From the NCBI GenBank assembly GCA_003978865.1, contig QNXS01000082.1:1-8668 (forward strand): DNA of 8,668 bases, given 5' to 3'. The stretch comes from Archaeoglobus sp. Its GTDB lineage: Archaea; Halobacteriota; Archaeoglobi; Archaeoglobales; Archaeoglobaceae. The notes below the pieces were generated by a model. That model was not told the origin of the DNA. It ran no database searches and saw only the letters and a list, made by a program, of their open reading frames with translations. The first letter of the stretch is position 1. Each line of letters begins with the position of its first letter. Below are positions 1 through 7,500 of the stretch, one piece after another. The translations under genes and the position numbers were made by a program.

Positions 1-30
1 ATATTCGACACCTACAAGCTCATCGCCCAT
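1..30 (-). CDS. Start of a downstream gene overlapping the ATPase gene (partial, unrecognised)
   Basis: An ATG at 30-28 on the minus strand opens a frame that reads MGDELVGVEY to the window edge without a stop. It overlaps the last 19 bases of the upstream ATPase gene in another frame, so the stop of one gene lies just inside the start of the next. Such overlap is usual for translationally coupled archaeal gene pairs. Only ten codons are visible, no clear Shine-Dalgarno site precedes the ATG, and the product cannot be identified. ATPases of this kind are often followed by a partner effector gene, so this is the natural place to look for one, but that is inference. Confidence 0.35.
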   Translation of the reverse strand, partial: MGDELVGVEY

Positions 31-1706
31 GTAGCCAAGATATTTACAACATCCGTTATTCCGGGAACATCCCTTAATACGTCCAAAGAACTCCTCTCTG
101 AAACTTTAACTCCACTCGGTGTTGGTTCGTAGTAGTAAAACCTAATGTCTATATTTTCCGCTTCGGAAACAGCCTTAGCTAAGGGCCTTAAATTGTCCTC
201 ATCTACATAGACATTTTGCATCTCAAGAAGTTTCTTTATTAATTCTAAGACCTTATTTTCGTTTGGTTTGAATTCTTGGATGTACGCCAAAGTGAGTGTC
301 AACACATCGCTGTGGGTGCTGAAAGCTATTTTGTGGCCAAAAACGTTTGAAAGTCCAATCAAAGTTAAAGCCATCAAAACCTGCGCAGAGTAATGTAGTT
401 GTGATTCTGGTTCTTCAATAATAAGATAAGAGTTATATGGAACGGATAGGATTGGTAGTAGAATTCCCGTAACTTCTCCCGCTAACGCGGAAGCCCATTT
501 TATTGGAACAATCACTGAGTATCTATCGTCTATTCCTTTAAAACTCCAACGTTTGTATTTTAATTCGCCAGATCGTTTGTCAAATATTAAATTCCCTTGA
601 AATACTGGTTCAAATAGTTGAACGATCTCTTTCTCGTAAGTACTCTCTGAAAGCTTAGCTCTGCCACTACTCAGCTTAGACATATATGGATAGAGAGGTA
701 TATCTAACTCGTAGTAATCTTCAATTATTTCCGTCCTGAGGAAAGGCTCTCGTGAAATGTATTCTAACTGGCAAACGATTGGACTCCTACCGAATGGAAT
801 AAACAAAACTGACTGAATGCCCAAGCCTCTTCTGTAGATTGATTCAAGCATTTTACCGATCTTTTCTGCAAGTCGATCTTGTATTTCTTCGGTTAGTACC
901 ATCTCAGGAATTGCCCGAAGTAGTATGATCCAGTCTTTTGGTGTCAACTTAAATAGTCTTAAATTATATAAAATTTCTAGAATTTCTGCTGTATCTTTTG
1001 CTTTCTCCAATTTGAGTAATTCTCCCTTTGGATATCTTTTCTTTATTATGGGACTTACTGTATCTAATTTTATTTCTGCAGTTCTTTCAAGAATTAACTT
1101 GGTCTCTTGAAGGTACGAGGATATATAGCATCCAACGAAAAGTTTTAGTTCTTGATTGTAATTTTCTTCTTTTACTACAAGGGGCTTTCTAAAAGCTTCC
1201 ACTAGTATTGAAAATAGGTTAGGTATAGGTAGTTTAAGGTTTACTTTTGTTTTGTCGGCAGTTGGAACTACTCCCCAAAGATGAGCATTTTGCTCTTGTA
1301 TCAGTTCCACAAGTTTCTTTAAATCTAATATCTCTGCTCTCTTCGACGTCGCTACGATCGTATCGTTCTCAATTTTAATATCTATCTTACCGACAACGTC
1401 ACCTATGCGTTTAGCGATATATTTTGTCATTTGGGGGTCAATCTTGTAAAGTATCGCCAAATTGGTTAAAAAGATAAATATACTCTCCTCATACAAAAAG
1501 CGTCTATGTTTTAGAACTCTTAATTCGGCAAATATCGATTTGAGTAAAGATTTTCTCGCTATTGGATCGAGCATTAGTAAAGAAGAGTAAAGAGCTTTAA
1601 GGGTGTAGGATTTACCGACATTTGGTGGACCGATTAAGACCGTAATATCTCCCAACTCCAATTTTGCCTCGTTTATGGGACCCAACTTCTTTATCGCAAA
1701 ATCCAT
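12..1706 (-). CDS. ABC/OLD-like AAA ATPase, probable defence-type ATPase
   Basis: This encodes a soluble ATPase of about 564 residues of the RecF/OLD-like (AAA_15/AAA_21) kind. An N-terminal strand-turn typical of these proteins (FAIKKLGPI) leads into a Walker A motif GPPNVGKS at residues 26-33. A long helical and charged middle follows, then a degenerate signature-like stretch (WASALAGE, about 404-411), a Walker B LIIEEPESQLH (428-438) and a switch histidine in STHSD (463-467). The C-terminal tail FYYYEPTPSG matches the usual end of such ATPases. There is no TOPRIM domain, so it is not a complete OLD nuclease and probably needs a partner. A GTG start nine bases upstream is possible, but AGGTGAG at 1711-1717 is well placed for the ATG at 1706. 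The gene has its own promoter, looks AT-richer than its neighbours and overlaps the next gene at its 3' end, all consistent with a separately acquired cassette. The family call is firm; the substrate and role are unknown. Confidence 0.88.
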   Translation of the reverse strand: MDFAIKKLGPINEAKLELGDITVLIGPPNVGKSYTLKALYSSLLMLDPIARKSLLKSIFAELRVLKHRRFLYEESIFIFLTNLAILYKIDPQMTKYIAKRIGDVVGKIDIKIENDTIVATSKRAEILDLKKLVELIQEQNAHLWGVVPTADKTKVNLKLPIPNLFSILVEAFRKPLVVKEENYNQELKLFVGCYISSYLQETKLILERTAEIKLDTVSPIIKKRYPKGELLKLEKAKDTAEILEILYNLRLFKLTPKDWIILLRAIPEMVLTEEIQDRLAEKIGKMLESIYRRGLGIQSVLFIPFGRSPIVCQLEYISREPFLRTEIIEDYYELDIPLYPYMSKLSSGRAKLSESTYEKEIVQLFEPVFQGNLIFDKRSGELKYKRWSFKGIDDRYSVIVPIKWASALAGEVTGILLPILSVPYNSYLIIEEPESQLHYSAQVLMALTLIGLSNVFGHKIAFSTHSDVLTLTLAYIQEFKPNENKVLELIKKLLEMQNVYVDEDNLRPLAKAVSEAENIDIRFYYYEPTPSGVKVSERSSLDVLRDVPGITDVVNILATWAMSL

Positions 1707-1710
1707 TGAA

Positions 1711-1717
1711 CTCACCT
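1711..1717 (-). promoter_or_regulatory. Shine-Dalgarno site deciding the ATPase start
   Basis: The minus strand reads AGGTGAG followed by TTCA and ATG (1706). This spacing favours ATG over the GTG at 1715-1713, which lies inside the Shine-Dalgarno sequence itself. Confidence 0.6.
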
Positions 1718-1746
1718 GCTACTGTTAGGTTGAAATTATTTGAATT

Positions 1747-1754
1747 TTATTAAA
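1747..1754 (-). promoter_or_regulatory. TATA box of the ATPase gene
   Basis: TTTAATAA on the minus strand lies in an AT-rich gap. Transcription would start about 25 nt downstream, near 1725, leaving a short leader that contains the AGGTGAG site. This would make the ATPase transcriptionally independent of the methyltransferase. It is a sequence judgement only. Confidence 0.4.
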
Positions 1755-1763
1755 GCTTTGTCC

Positions 1764-1769
1764 AAAAAA
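1764..1769 (-). terminator. T-tract after the methyltransferase gene
   Basis: Six T in a row on the minus strand lie 13 bases after the methyltransferase stop and just upstream of the ATPase promoter. Archaeal RNA polymerase commonly terminates at such tracts without a hairpin. There is no strong stem here. Confidence 0.35.
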
Positions 1770-1781
1770 GATTGGTGTGAA

Positions 1782-3254
1782 TTAGGCTTGTGAGCAGTGT
1801 TCTAAAACTCTATTGACCCATCCTAAAGCAGATGTATACCCTCCCGTTGTTTCAGATACAGCATTTGTTTCGATATAATCCCAAACCATTGGTAAGGCTT
1901 GACGCCCGAATGTGCTTGCAATGTCTTCTCGTGTATTATCCCAGAGCGATAAATTGTTTGTCCTTACAATAACCCTATTAATCGCTAATCCCAAATAAGT
2001 CACAACAGCCTTCGCATATTCCTCCTCATATCCCTCCTCAACCATCTTACGATAAGCCTCTCTAACCTTGTCAACAAACGTAATCAAAGCTAATTTCTGC
2101 CTCGAATTGAATAAATCCCCCCATGTGTTTAACCCATAATTCCTCACCGAGAAAGCTCTCTCCGCTCCTTTTCCCTTACCCTCTGGTGTAGGCTCATCAG
2201 GAACAGGCTCAAGCCCCCACTTCTTCCTCAACTCTTCAACCTTCTTAGCTAAATACTCCTCAGCCTGCCTGAAAACCTCCATGTCCTTCTCATTCGCCAC
2301 CCTGTAAAACTTCCCCTTCTTATTTGGATGATGTAAAACTACAGCAATCATCCTCTGTCCAGCTTTGCCCTCCTGAAACAACCTTCTCGTCGTCTTTGCA
2401 TCAACGGTTGAACCGCAAACTAAACATGTGGCAATGGCTCTTCTCACAGTCCCCTTAGACGGGTCAAAATTTTCAGGCATTGGCTCATAGCCATCCCCGA
2501 CAACCCTGAACTTCACTTCCTTACCCTCAACGTAAGGATACAGAGCCACCTTCTTCTTGTCCTTCTTCGCCAGCCAGAACTGCCTCATCAAAGGAATCTC
2601 CGCATTGCACGAAGGATTCTGACATGGTATGGTTCGAGCCCAGATGTAGCCCACCGGTATAAACTCTTCCCCAGTCTCACCGAAGTAACCCTTCCTCTCA
2701 ATTACATCGTTAGGATAAAACCTTCCAATCTCCTTCTTCGCTTCCTCAAGAACCCACTCTCCCCACTTCTTAACATCCTCAACCAGCCTTTCCCCATACT
2801 TCTGCGGATATTCTAAAACCGCTTTCAGAATCAAAACAGCAATGGGATTGTAATCTGAAGCATACGTTTCACATCCAAGCCTCAAAGCTTCCAGCGGAAT
2901 TGCTCCACCACCAGCGAAAGTGTCAAGCACTCTTGGCGTGTATCCCAGAGCTTTTCTGATGTCATTTCTCGCTTTCTCAATATATGTCGGATTCAGAGAG
3001 TTCTCCCACTTACACAACTCGGCTATAAAGTTCTTTATCTTCTCAGCATCTTCAACATCCTTAGGAGCTGGAATCAGCGATGCGTAAGCTGTAGCTCTCG
3101 AAGCTGCCAAAGGTCGTCTTGCCCACCAGATGTGCAAAGTCGAGATGTGACCATGCCTAATGTTCTTCTCCCTCGCACTCTCATCGCTTACCTCCTTGAT
3201 TGGAAAAGTCTCCTCTATGAAAGCCCTCTTTATAGGAAATTCATTCACCGTCAT
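1782..3254 (-). CDS. DUF1156-type DNA methyltransferase, C-terminally truncated
   Basis: This is the N-terminal half of a large DNA methyltransferase of the DUF1156 family, whose full members usually have about 900 or more residues; this one has about 490. The DUF1156 signature is clear: IRHGHISTLHIWWARRPLAA at residues 32-51. SAM-binding motif I is DTFAGGGAIPLEA (111-123), with the acidic SDYNP (133-137) after it. A zinc-ribbon-like set CQNPSC (211-216) and CLVCG (277-281) follows, then the conserved NTWGDLF. The protein stops at HCSQA, just before the expected catalytic DPPY motif IV and target-recognition part, and no continuation is found in any frame downstream. Without DPPY it should not methylate DNA. 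The start lies inside the end of vapC: ATG at 3254 is chosen, with GTG at 3257 or 3248 as alternatives around an AGGTGATG ribosome site. The gene shares the vapBC transcript. It may be a pseudogene or a retained SAM- or DNA-binding subunit. Confidence 0.85.
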   Translation of the reverse strand: MTVNEFPIKRAFIEETFPIKEVSDESAREKNIRHGHISTLHIWWARRPLAASRATAYASLIPAPKDVEDAEKIKNFIAELCKWENSLNPTYIEKARNDIRKALGYTPRVLDTFAGGGAIPLEALRLGCETYASDYNPIAVLILKAVLEYPQKYGERLVEDVKKWGEWVLEEAKKEIGRFYPNDVIERKGYFGETGEEFIPVGYIWARTIPCQNPSCNAEIPLMRQFWLAKKDKKKVALYPYVEGKEVKFRVVGDGYEPMPENFDPSKGTVRRAIATCLVCGSTVDAKTTRRLFQEGKAGQRMIAVVLHHPNKKGKFYRVANEKDMEVFRQAEEYLAKKVEELRKKWGLEPVPDEPTPEGKGKGAERAFSVRNYGLNTWGDLFNSRQKLALITFVDKVREAYRKMVEEGYEEEYAKAVVTYLGLAINRVIVRTNNLSLWDNTREDIASTFGRQALPMVWDYIETNAVSETTGGYTSALGWVNRVLEHCSQA

Positions 3255-3657
3255 CACCTAAGAACGAAATCTTAAATCCCAATTCCTTTAACGGATTAAA
3301 GTCTTTATCAAACGTTAAAACTTCTGCATCTTCATCACTGCAAGCTATCAGAATATCCAAATCTGAAACATCCATACCTCTAAGAATCAATTCGGCTTTC
3401 ACGCTGGAAGCTCTTTTTACAACATCTAAATCGACTGGAACTATTGTTAGAGACTTCAGCATGTCGTTGATTATCATAATCTCCTTTGCATTACCGTGCT
3501 TTTTCCAGATGTAGTTAGCTCCTACGAGTAACTCGTAGACTGTAAGCATGCTAACAATTATATCTTCGTATTCTTTTCGCTCCTTTAAAGCTTTTACAGC
3601 CTTTTTGTTACCCTTTTTAAGCTCGATTAGGAATGACGTATCGAGTATGACCTTCAA
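3241..3657 (-). CDS. vapC: VapC-type PIN-domain ribonuclease toxin
   Basis: This 138-residue PIN-domain protein is the toxin of a VapBC pair; family members cut RNA with a Mg-bound acidic cluster and are held inactive by VapB. The expected acids are visible: D6 in ILDTSFLIE, E42 in VYELLVG, D101 in DILIA, and D117/D119 in TFDKDF. The length is typical and the gene appears intact. Translation starts at TTG (3657-3655) inside the TGA of vapB, with a strong GGGTGAG ribosome site at 3661-3667 within the end of vapB. The weak start codon and stop/start overlap couple toxin synthesis to antitoxin synthesis. At its 3' end the gene overlaps the methyltransferase start by about 14 bases, so all three genes appear to be one operon. 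Confidence 0.9.
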   Translation of the reverse strand: MKVILDTSFLIELKKGNKKAVKALKERKEYEDIIVSMLTVYELLVGANYIWKKHGNAKEIMIINDMLKSLTIVPVDLDVVKRASSVKAELILRGMDVSDLDILIACSDEDAEVLTFDKDFNPLKELGFKISFLGDDGE

Positions 3658-3866
3658 AATCTCACCCTAAAACTCTTCCTAATCTCTTTAGAGATTTTTT
3701 CCAATTCATCCTCATATCCCGTTTTCTCGGTAGATTTAATTAGCATGTCAATCCTTTTCTCTACATTTCTTTTTATCAGCTCGTCTATGATAGCACTGAA
3801 GCTCTTCTTTCCCTTAATCCTAACGAGCTTCTCGTAGACTTCATCCGATATCGTTATAGTTTTCAT
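3654..3866 (-). CDS. vapB: VapB-type antitoxin
   Basis: This 70-residue protein opens with MKTITISDEVYEKLVRIKG, the N-terminal strand of an archaeal VapB antitoxin with a ribbon-helix-helix-like DNA-binding region. Next comes KSFSAIIDELIKRN, the helix typical of this family. The charged C-terminal part (about 35-70) is the likely VapC-binding segment. It should neutralise the adjacent toxin and repress its own operon. The ATG at 3866 has no ribosome site but lies 27 nt from the centre of a good TATA box, so the mRNA is probably leaderless. The stop codon overlaps the vapC start. Confidence 0.87.
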   Translation of the reverse strand: MKTITISDEVYEKLVRIKGKKSFSAIIDELIKRNVEKRIDMLIKSTEKTGYEDELEKISKEIRKSFRVRF

Positions 3867-3867
3867 G

Positions 3868-3888
3868 TTTCGTGTGTTGTAAACGAAA
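3868..3888 (-). promoter_or_regulatory. Candidate VapB operator (inverted repeat)
   Basis: A perfect inverted repeat TTTCGT / ACGAAA with nine bases between the arms lies between the vapB TATA box and its start codon, over the expected transcription start. Binding there would block the promoter. This is the usual logic of VapB autorepression, though binding is not shown by the sequence. Confidence 0.45.
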
Positions 3889-3889
3889 G

Positions 3890-3897
3890 TATAAAAG
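3890..3897 (-). promoter_or_regulatory. TATA box of the vapBC-methyltransferase operon
   Basis: CTTTTATA on the minus strand is centred about 27 nt upstream of the vapB ATG. This is the spacing for a leaderless archaeal transcript. It is the only convincing promoter close upstream of vapB, vapC and the methyltransferase. Confidence 0.6.
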
Positions 3898-3920
3898 CTA
3901 ATCGATGCTGAAAGAATGTT

Positions 3921-3925
3921 AAAAA
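3921..3925 (-). terminator. T-tract after the MNT gene
   Basis: TTTTT on the minus strand lies in the gap after the MNT stop codon and before the vapB promoter. It could end transcripts from the helicase side. It is short and has no stem. Confidence 0.3.
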
Positions 3926-3951
3926 CTCCAACCCATCAGCCAAATCCAAAT

Positions 3952-4233
3952 TTAAAGTATCACCACCTGCTCCTTCAGTATTCTATCTCTCAGCCTCGGC
4001 TTTATTGTGTCGTATTCAACCAAGTCCACCTTTCTGCCCAGAGTTTCCTCAAGCTCAAGCTTTAAAGCAACAAAATCAAGCAGACTGATGTCTTTTTCGA
4101 TTTCCACCAGTATGTCAATGTCACTGCTTTCTTTCATCTCTCCTCTAACCGCTGAACTGAAAATTGATGCTTTTCTGACTCCATATTTTCTCAGTATAGG
4201 CATAATCCGGGTTTTAATTTCTGCAACGTTCAT
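3952..4233 (-). CDS. MNT-domain nucleotidyltransferase (MntA-like), orphan
   Basis: This 93-residue minimal nucleotidyltransferase is of the type that serves as antitoxin in HEPN/MNT modules, where MntA-like enzymes inactivate the HEPN RNase by AMPylation. The family motif GSX10DXD is present as SSAVRGEMKESSDID, with D38 and D40 as metal ligands, and KVDLVEY supplies the third acid, D70. The glycine of the GS pair is replaced by serine (S26), which is unusual in the nucleotide-binding turn. No HEPN partner is found on either side: 36 bases separate it from the frameshifted gene upstream, and vapB follows downstream. The ATG at 4233 has only a weak TTGAG upstream and no obvious promoter, so it may be read from the helicase transcript. 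The family call is secure, activity less so. Confidence 0.82.
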   Translation of the reverse strand: MNVAEIKTRIMPILRKYGVRKASIFSSAVRGEMKESSDIDILVEIEKDISLLDFVALKLELEETLGRKVDLVEYDTIKPRLRDRILKEQVVIL

Positions 4234-4269
4234 AGCTCAATCATCATTTGCGCTAATGCCTAATCAATA

Positions 4270-4583
4270 TTACGGAACGAGCTTGAATCTTCTCTCAGAT
4301 ACTGGAATAAGCTCAAACTTCGGCGGGTCATCTTTAGGCCATGGTGCATAACCTCTATCTAACATCCACTTCCCTATATTTTTGAACTTCTCAGCTCTGT
4401 ACAGTTTCTCCAGAAAGAGTTTGATAGGTTAATTCTAACAACTCCATCGCTTTCAAGTTCAATCTCTACGAAAACCCACTCTCTCCGGAAATACCTGTCT
4501 CTATCTTTTTTCGATAGTCTTATACCATATCCTGCCCCGGTTCTGTTATTGGGAGAGCCATTATTCCAGCCAGAGACCATCAT
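4270..4583 (-). pseudogene. Small helicase-coupled gene broken by a one-base frameshift
   Basis: The start ATG (4583) overlaps the helicase stop as ATGA, with a GGTGG ribosome-like site upstream. The first frame reads MMVSGWNNGSPNNRTGAGYG and ends at a TAG after RSSKI. The next frame then continues without a gap in sense as NIGKWMLDRGYAPWPKDDPP and ends with RRFKLVP and TAA at 4272-4270. One extra A in the run of five A (4379-4383) joins both parts into a 104-residue protein; the 314-base length fits the loss of one base exactly. I do not recognise a named domain. The protein is rich in Arg, Lys and Trp, so nucleic-acid or partner binding is possible. The coupling suggests a role tied to the helicase. 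It may be a true pseudogene, an assembly error, or, less likely, a slippage site. Confidence 0.75.
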
Positions 4584-7500
4584 ATCTTCTCCACCCTTCC
4601 CTTCCACTTCCACTCGTTAACGGGCACGATAAACCTTACTGCCTCTACTTTCTCAGTAACCTCAAGTCTCTCGGCAGGATTGTTTATGATATATAATGTT
4701 GGATTTATCGCAGCATTCTCAACGATGTAGAGCCAGTACTGCTCCTTGAAGCGTTTGGCCTTGAACCACTCATTTGGAGTTAAAGCAATGTCTCCAGTTG
4801 TCGCTCTCGCCTTAACCTCGATATACCTCACCTCTCCATCCCCACCTCTTGAACGAATATCGTATCCAAGATTTAAAGCAGAGACATCCTCTGGAATTCT
4901 TCCATGCATCCTCTCGTAGGCCATGGCAACTTCCATGCCTATCTTCTCAATTTCTTCATCGCTGACCATCTCATCTCCTGCTATAACTCTCACAATGCCA
5001 ACGAGCTTTGGCATGCTTACTGTGAGATTCTTCTCCCTTTCAATTTCCCATTTCAATTCCTCAAGAGCTCTTTCGTATTCTCTCTTTCTCCTCTCTGCCA
5101 TCTGAATAGCCAAATCCATCTTTATCCCTCTCCTACTCTTCTCCTCGTACTCCATCAGTTTAAGGTCGTATTTTCTTATCAGAGTCTCAAGGGATTTTAC
5201 ACCATACTTCTCCTTAATTTCTGCCTGTCTAAGTCTCTCTTTCAAGAGTTCATTCTTGAAGCTCATCAGAGCCCTTATGGCGTAGTTCTCCGCTTCTCTC
5301 TTCCATTCATCATCAAAGTCAAACCTTCCGTTGTGCGGAGCTAAATCCCAGATGATGGAAGGATTGATGTCTTTGACTTCACCTGTCTTGTTATCCCTAT
5401 AGATGGCAAACAGCCTTTTTCCAGCTACAACACCTTTACCGTCTCTTACCTCACCCTCAAAGAAGAAGATTAAGCCGTTGTAGATTCCGGAAGGATCTTT
5501 GAAAACAGCCCCCCTCATGCAGTCCTTCAGATGATTTCTGAGAACCCACTCCAAAACTGCCTCAAATAAAGGATGGCCAAAGGATACGAATTCTGCATCG
5601 GCATGCTTCATGGCAATGTCCTTGTCGAATGTGATGTTTCTGTATCTGGAAGCTAAAACCCCCCACGTGTTCTTGAAGCTATCCTCAGCAGCAATCTTCC
5701 TAATTTCGTAGGGTATAGAGTCTATCCTGTAAAACTCTCCTGTCTTAACAATCCTGCCTCCAGCTTTCTCGAAAGCTTTGACAAAGAAGTTTTCAGTATA
5801 TTCTGGGATAAGTCTGAATTCCTTTGCTTTCTCGGCCATCTCCTTAATCCTTGTATAGTCTATGAACCTAGTTGCAAGGCTCTCACCTAAAGCATTCTTC
5901 ACCTTGGCAATATACTCTTCATCAAGCTTCGCCTCAATGGTTGCCAGAATTTCTTCAATGCTTCTTGCATTAGCAGCAGCGTCAATAACGAGCTGGTAAA
6001 AATCCTTCCCAGGAAAGATTTCGCCTATAACATCGAAAACCCTATCTCCTAAGGCTTTTCTTATCTCGTCAATCTTATCCAGCAGTCTTGAAAGCACCAT
6101 TCCCTCTCTCGTATCTTCATTAACGAGATTGTAGATAAAAACCTCCTTTGTCTGCCCATACCTATGAATTCTTCCCATCCTCTGCTCGAGCCTGTTGGGG
6201 TTCCAGGGGATATCGTAATTTATCATGATATTGCAGAACTGCAGGTTAATGCCTTCTCCCGCAGCTTCTGTTGCAACCATCACCTGCGTATTGTGCTTGA
6301 ACTCCTTCTCAGCCTTTATTCTGTCCTCTAACTTCATTCCACCGTGGATGTAGTTAATGCTATAACCCCAGCTCTTGATTTTGTCGTAAAGATAATCTAA
6401 GGTGTCCCTCGATTCGGTGAATATCAGAATCTTCTGATTTTTTATCTCATCTCTTTCCATTAACTTTTTCAACTCTTTTAGCTTTACCTCGCTTTCCTTG
6501 CTGATTATCTCGTCCGCCATTTCAATTAGCCTTTCAATTGTCTTTATCTCCTTTTCAAGCTCTTCCTTTGTTTCGGCAACGCTTAAAGCTTCCCAGTCCT
6601 GCTCAATCTTCCATCTCTCTTCCTCTTCATAATCTTCAATTTCCTCGATGTCCGCTGGTTTAATTTCTCTCTCAATCCCGTCTCGCAGGTACTCCTCAAG
6701 CCTCCTTTTTCTTCTTTCTAAAGAGCGTTTTAATGCGTAAACGCTTGAAGCCATTCTCCTCTGCAAAATAATGAGGGCAAAAGCGACATTTCTCTTCTTC
6801 TCACTCTTTAAAGCCTTGTTGTACTGGTTTATAACGTAATTTGATAACTCCCAGTAGAGCTCCCTCTCATCGTTGGTTGTGTTGAACTTGATTGTGAAAA
6901 CGTGTCTTGGGAGGAAGAGTGGCTTGCCTTCAAAATCCCTTAAATCCTCCTTGAGCCTTCTGATGAAAAGTGGGTTATCTCTGTTCCTTATGGACTCCAT
7001 CAGCATGGACTGGGAGGAGAAGAATCCAGGTTCGAGCAAGTCTAGAAACAGTCTGAAGTTCTCTGGGTCTCCTTTATGGGGCGTTGCCGTAAGAAAAACT
7101 AGATGTTCTGTAGTCCTAGATAAAACTTCTCCAAGCTTGTACCTTGCCGTTTTGTTTATCTTATCTCCGTAGCGATAAGCAGCCATTTTGTGAGCCTCAT
7201 CAACAATAACCAAGTCCCAGTGAACACTGCTCAGAGTGTTGCGGATGTGCTCTTGCCTCGCAAAGTCTGTGGATGTTATTACTTGACTCTCCCTTTCCCA
7301 TACATTCTCCCCGTAATGAGCGTCCATCGTATGCCTGTCTACAATCACAAAATGTTCAGAGAATTTCTCCTTCAGTTCCCTCCTCCACTGGTCTTTCAGA
7401 TGGCCGGGAGCGACAATTAGTATTCTTTTGGCAAGACCTCTGAGTTTTAACTCCTTGATAACCAAGCCAGCCATTATGGTTTTACCGGCTCCGGGGTCGT

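Noticed and set aside
1782..3657. Insertion sequence or transposon ends around vapBC and the methyltransferase
   Set aside because: No transposase frame, terminal inverted repeats or target duplication could be seen.
4170..4249. C-box-like ATGATGA and a later CTGA suggesting a C/D box RNA
   Set aside because: There is no good C'/D' pair and no closing stem, and the CTGA is inside the MNT coding region.
4007..4351. Plus-strand open frame of 114 codons rich in serine
   Set aside because: It is opposite the MNT gene and the rebuilt small gene, and its serine-rich translation is typical of antisense shadow frames.
4584..4613. Upstream ATG giving the small gene an extra ten residues (MEVEGKGGED)
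   Set aside because: The ATG at 4583 overlaps the helicase stop and has the better-placed ribosome site; the extra residues are the helicase end read in another frame.
4904..5344. Plus-strand open frame of 146 codons
   Set aside because: It lies opposite the intact helicase gene, has odd composition and shows no known domain or ribosome site.
6873..7420. Two plus-strand frames of 99 and 76 codons
   Set aside because: Both are antisense to helicase motif regions and look like shadows.
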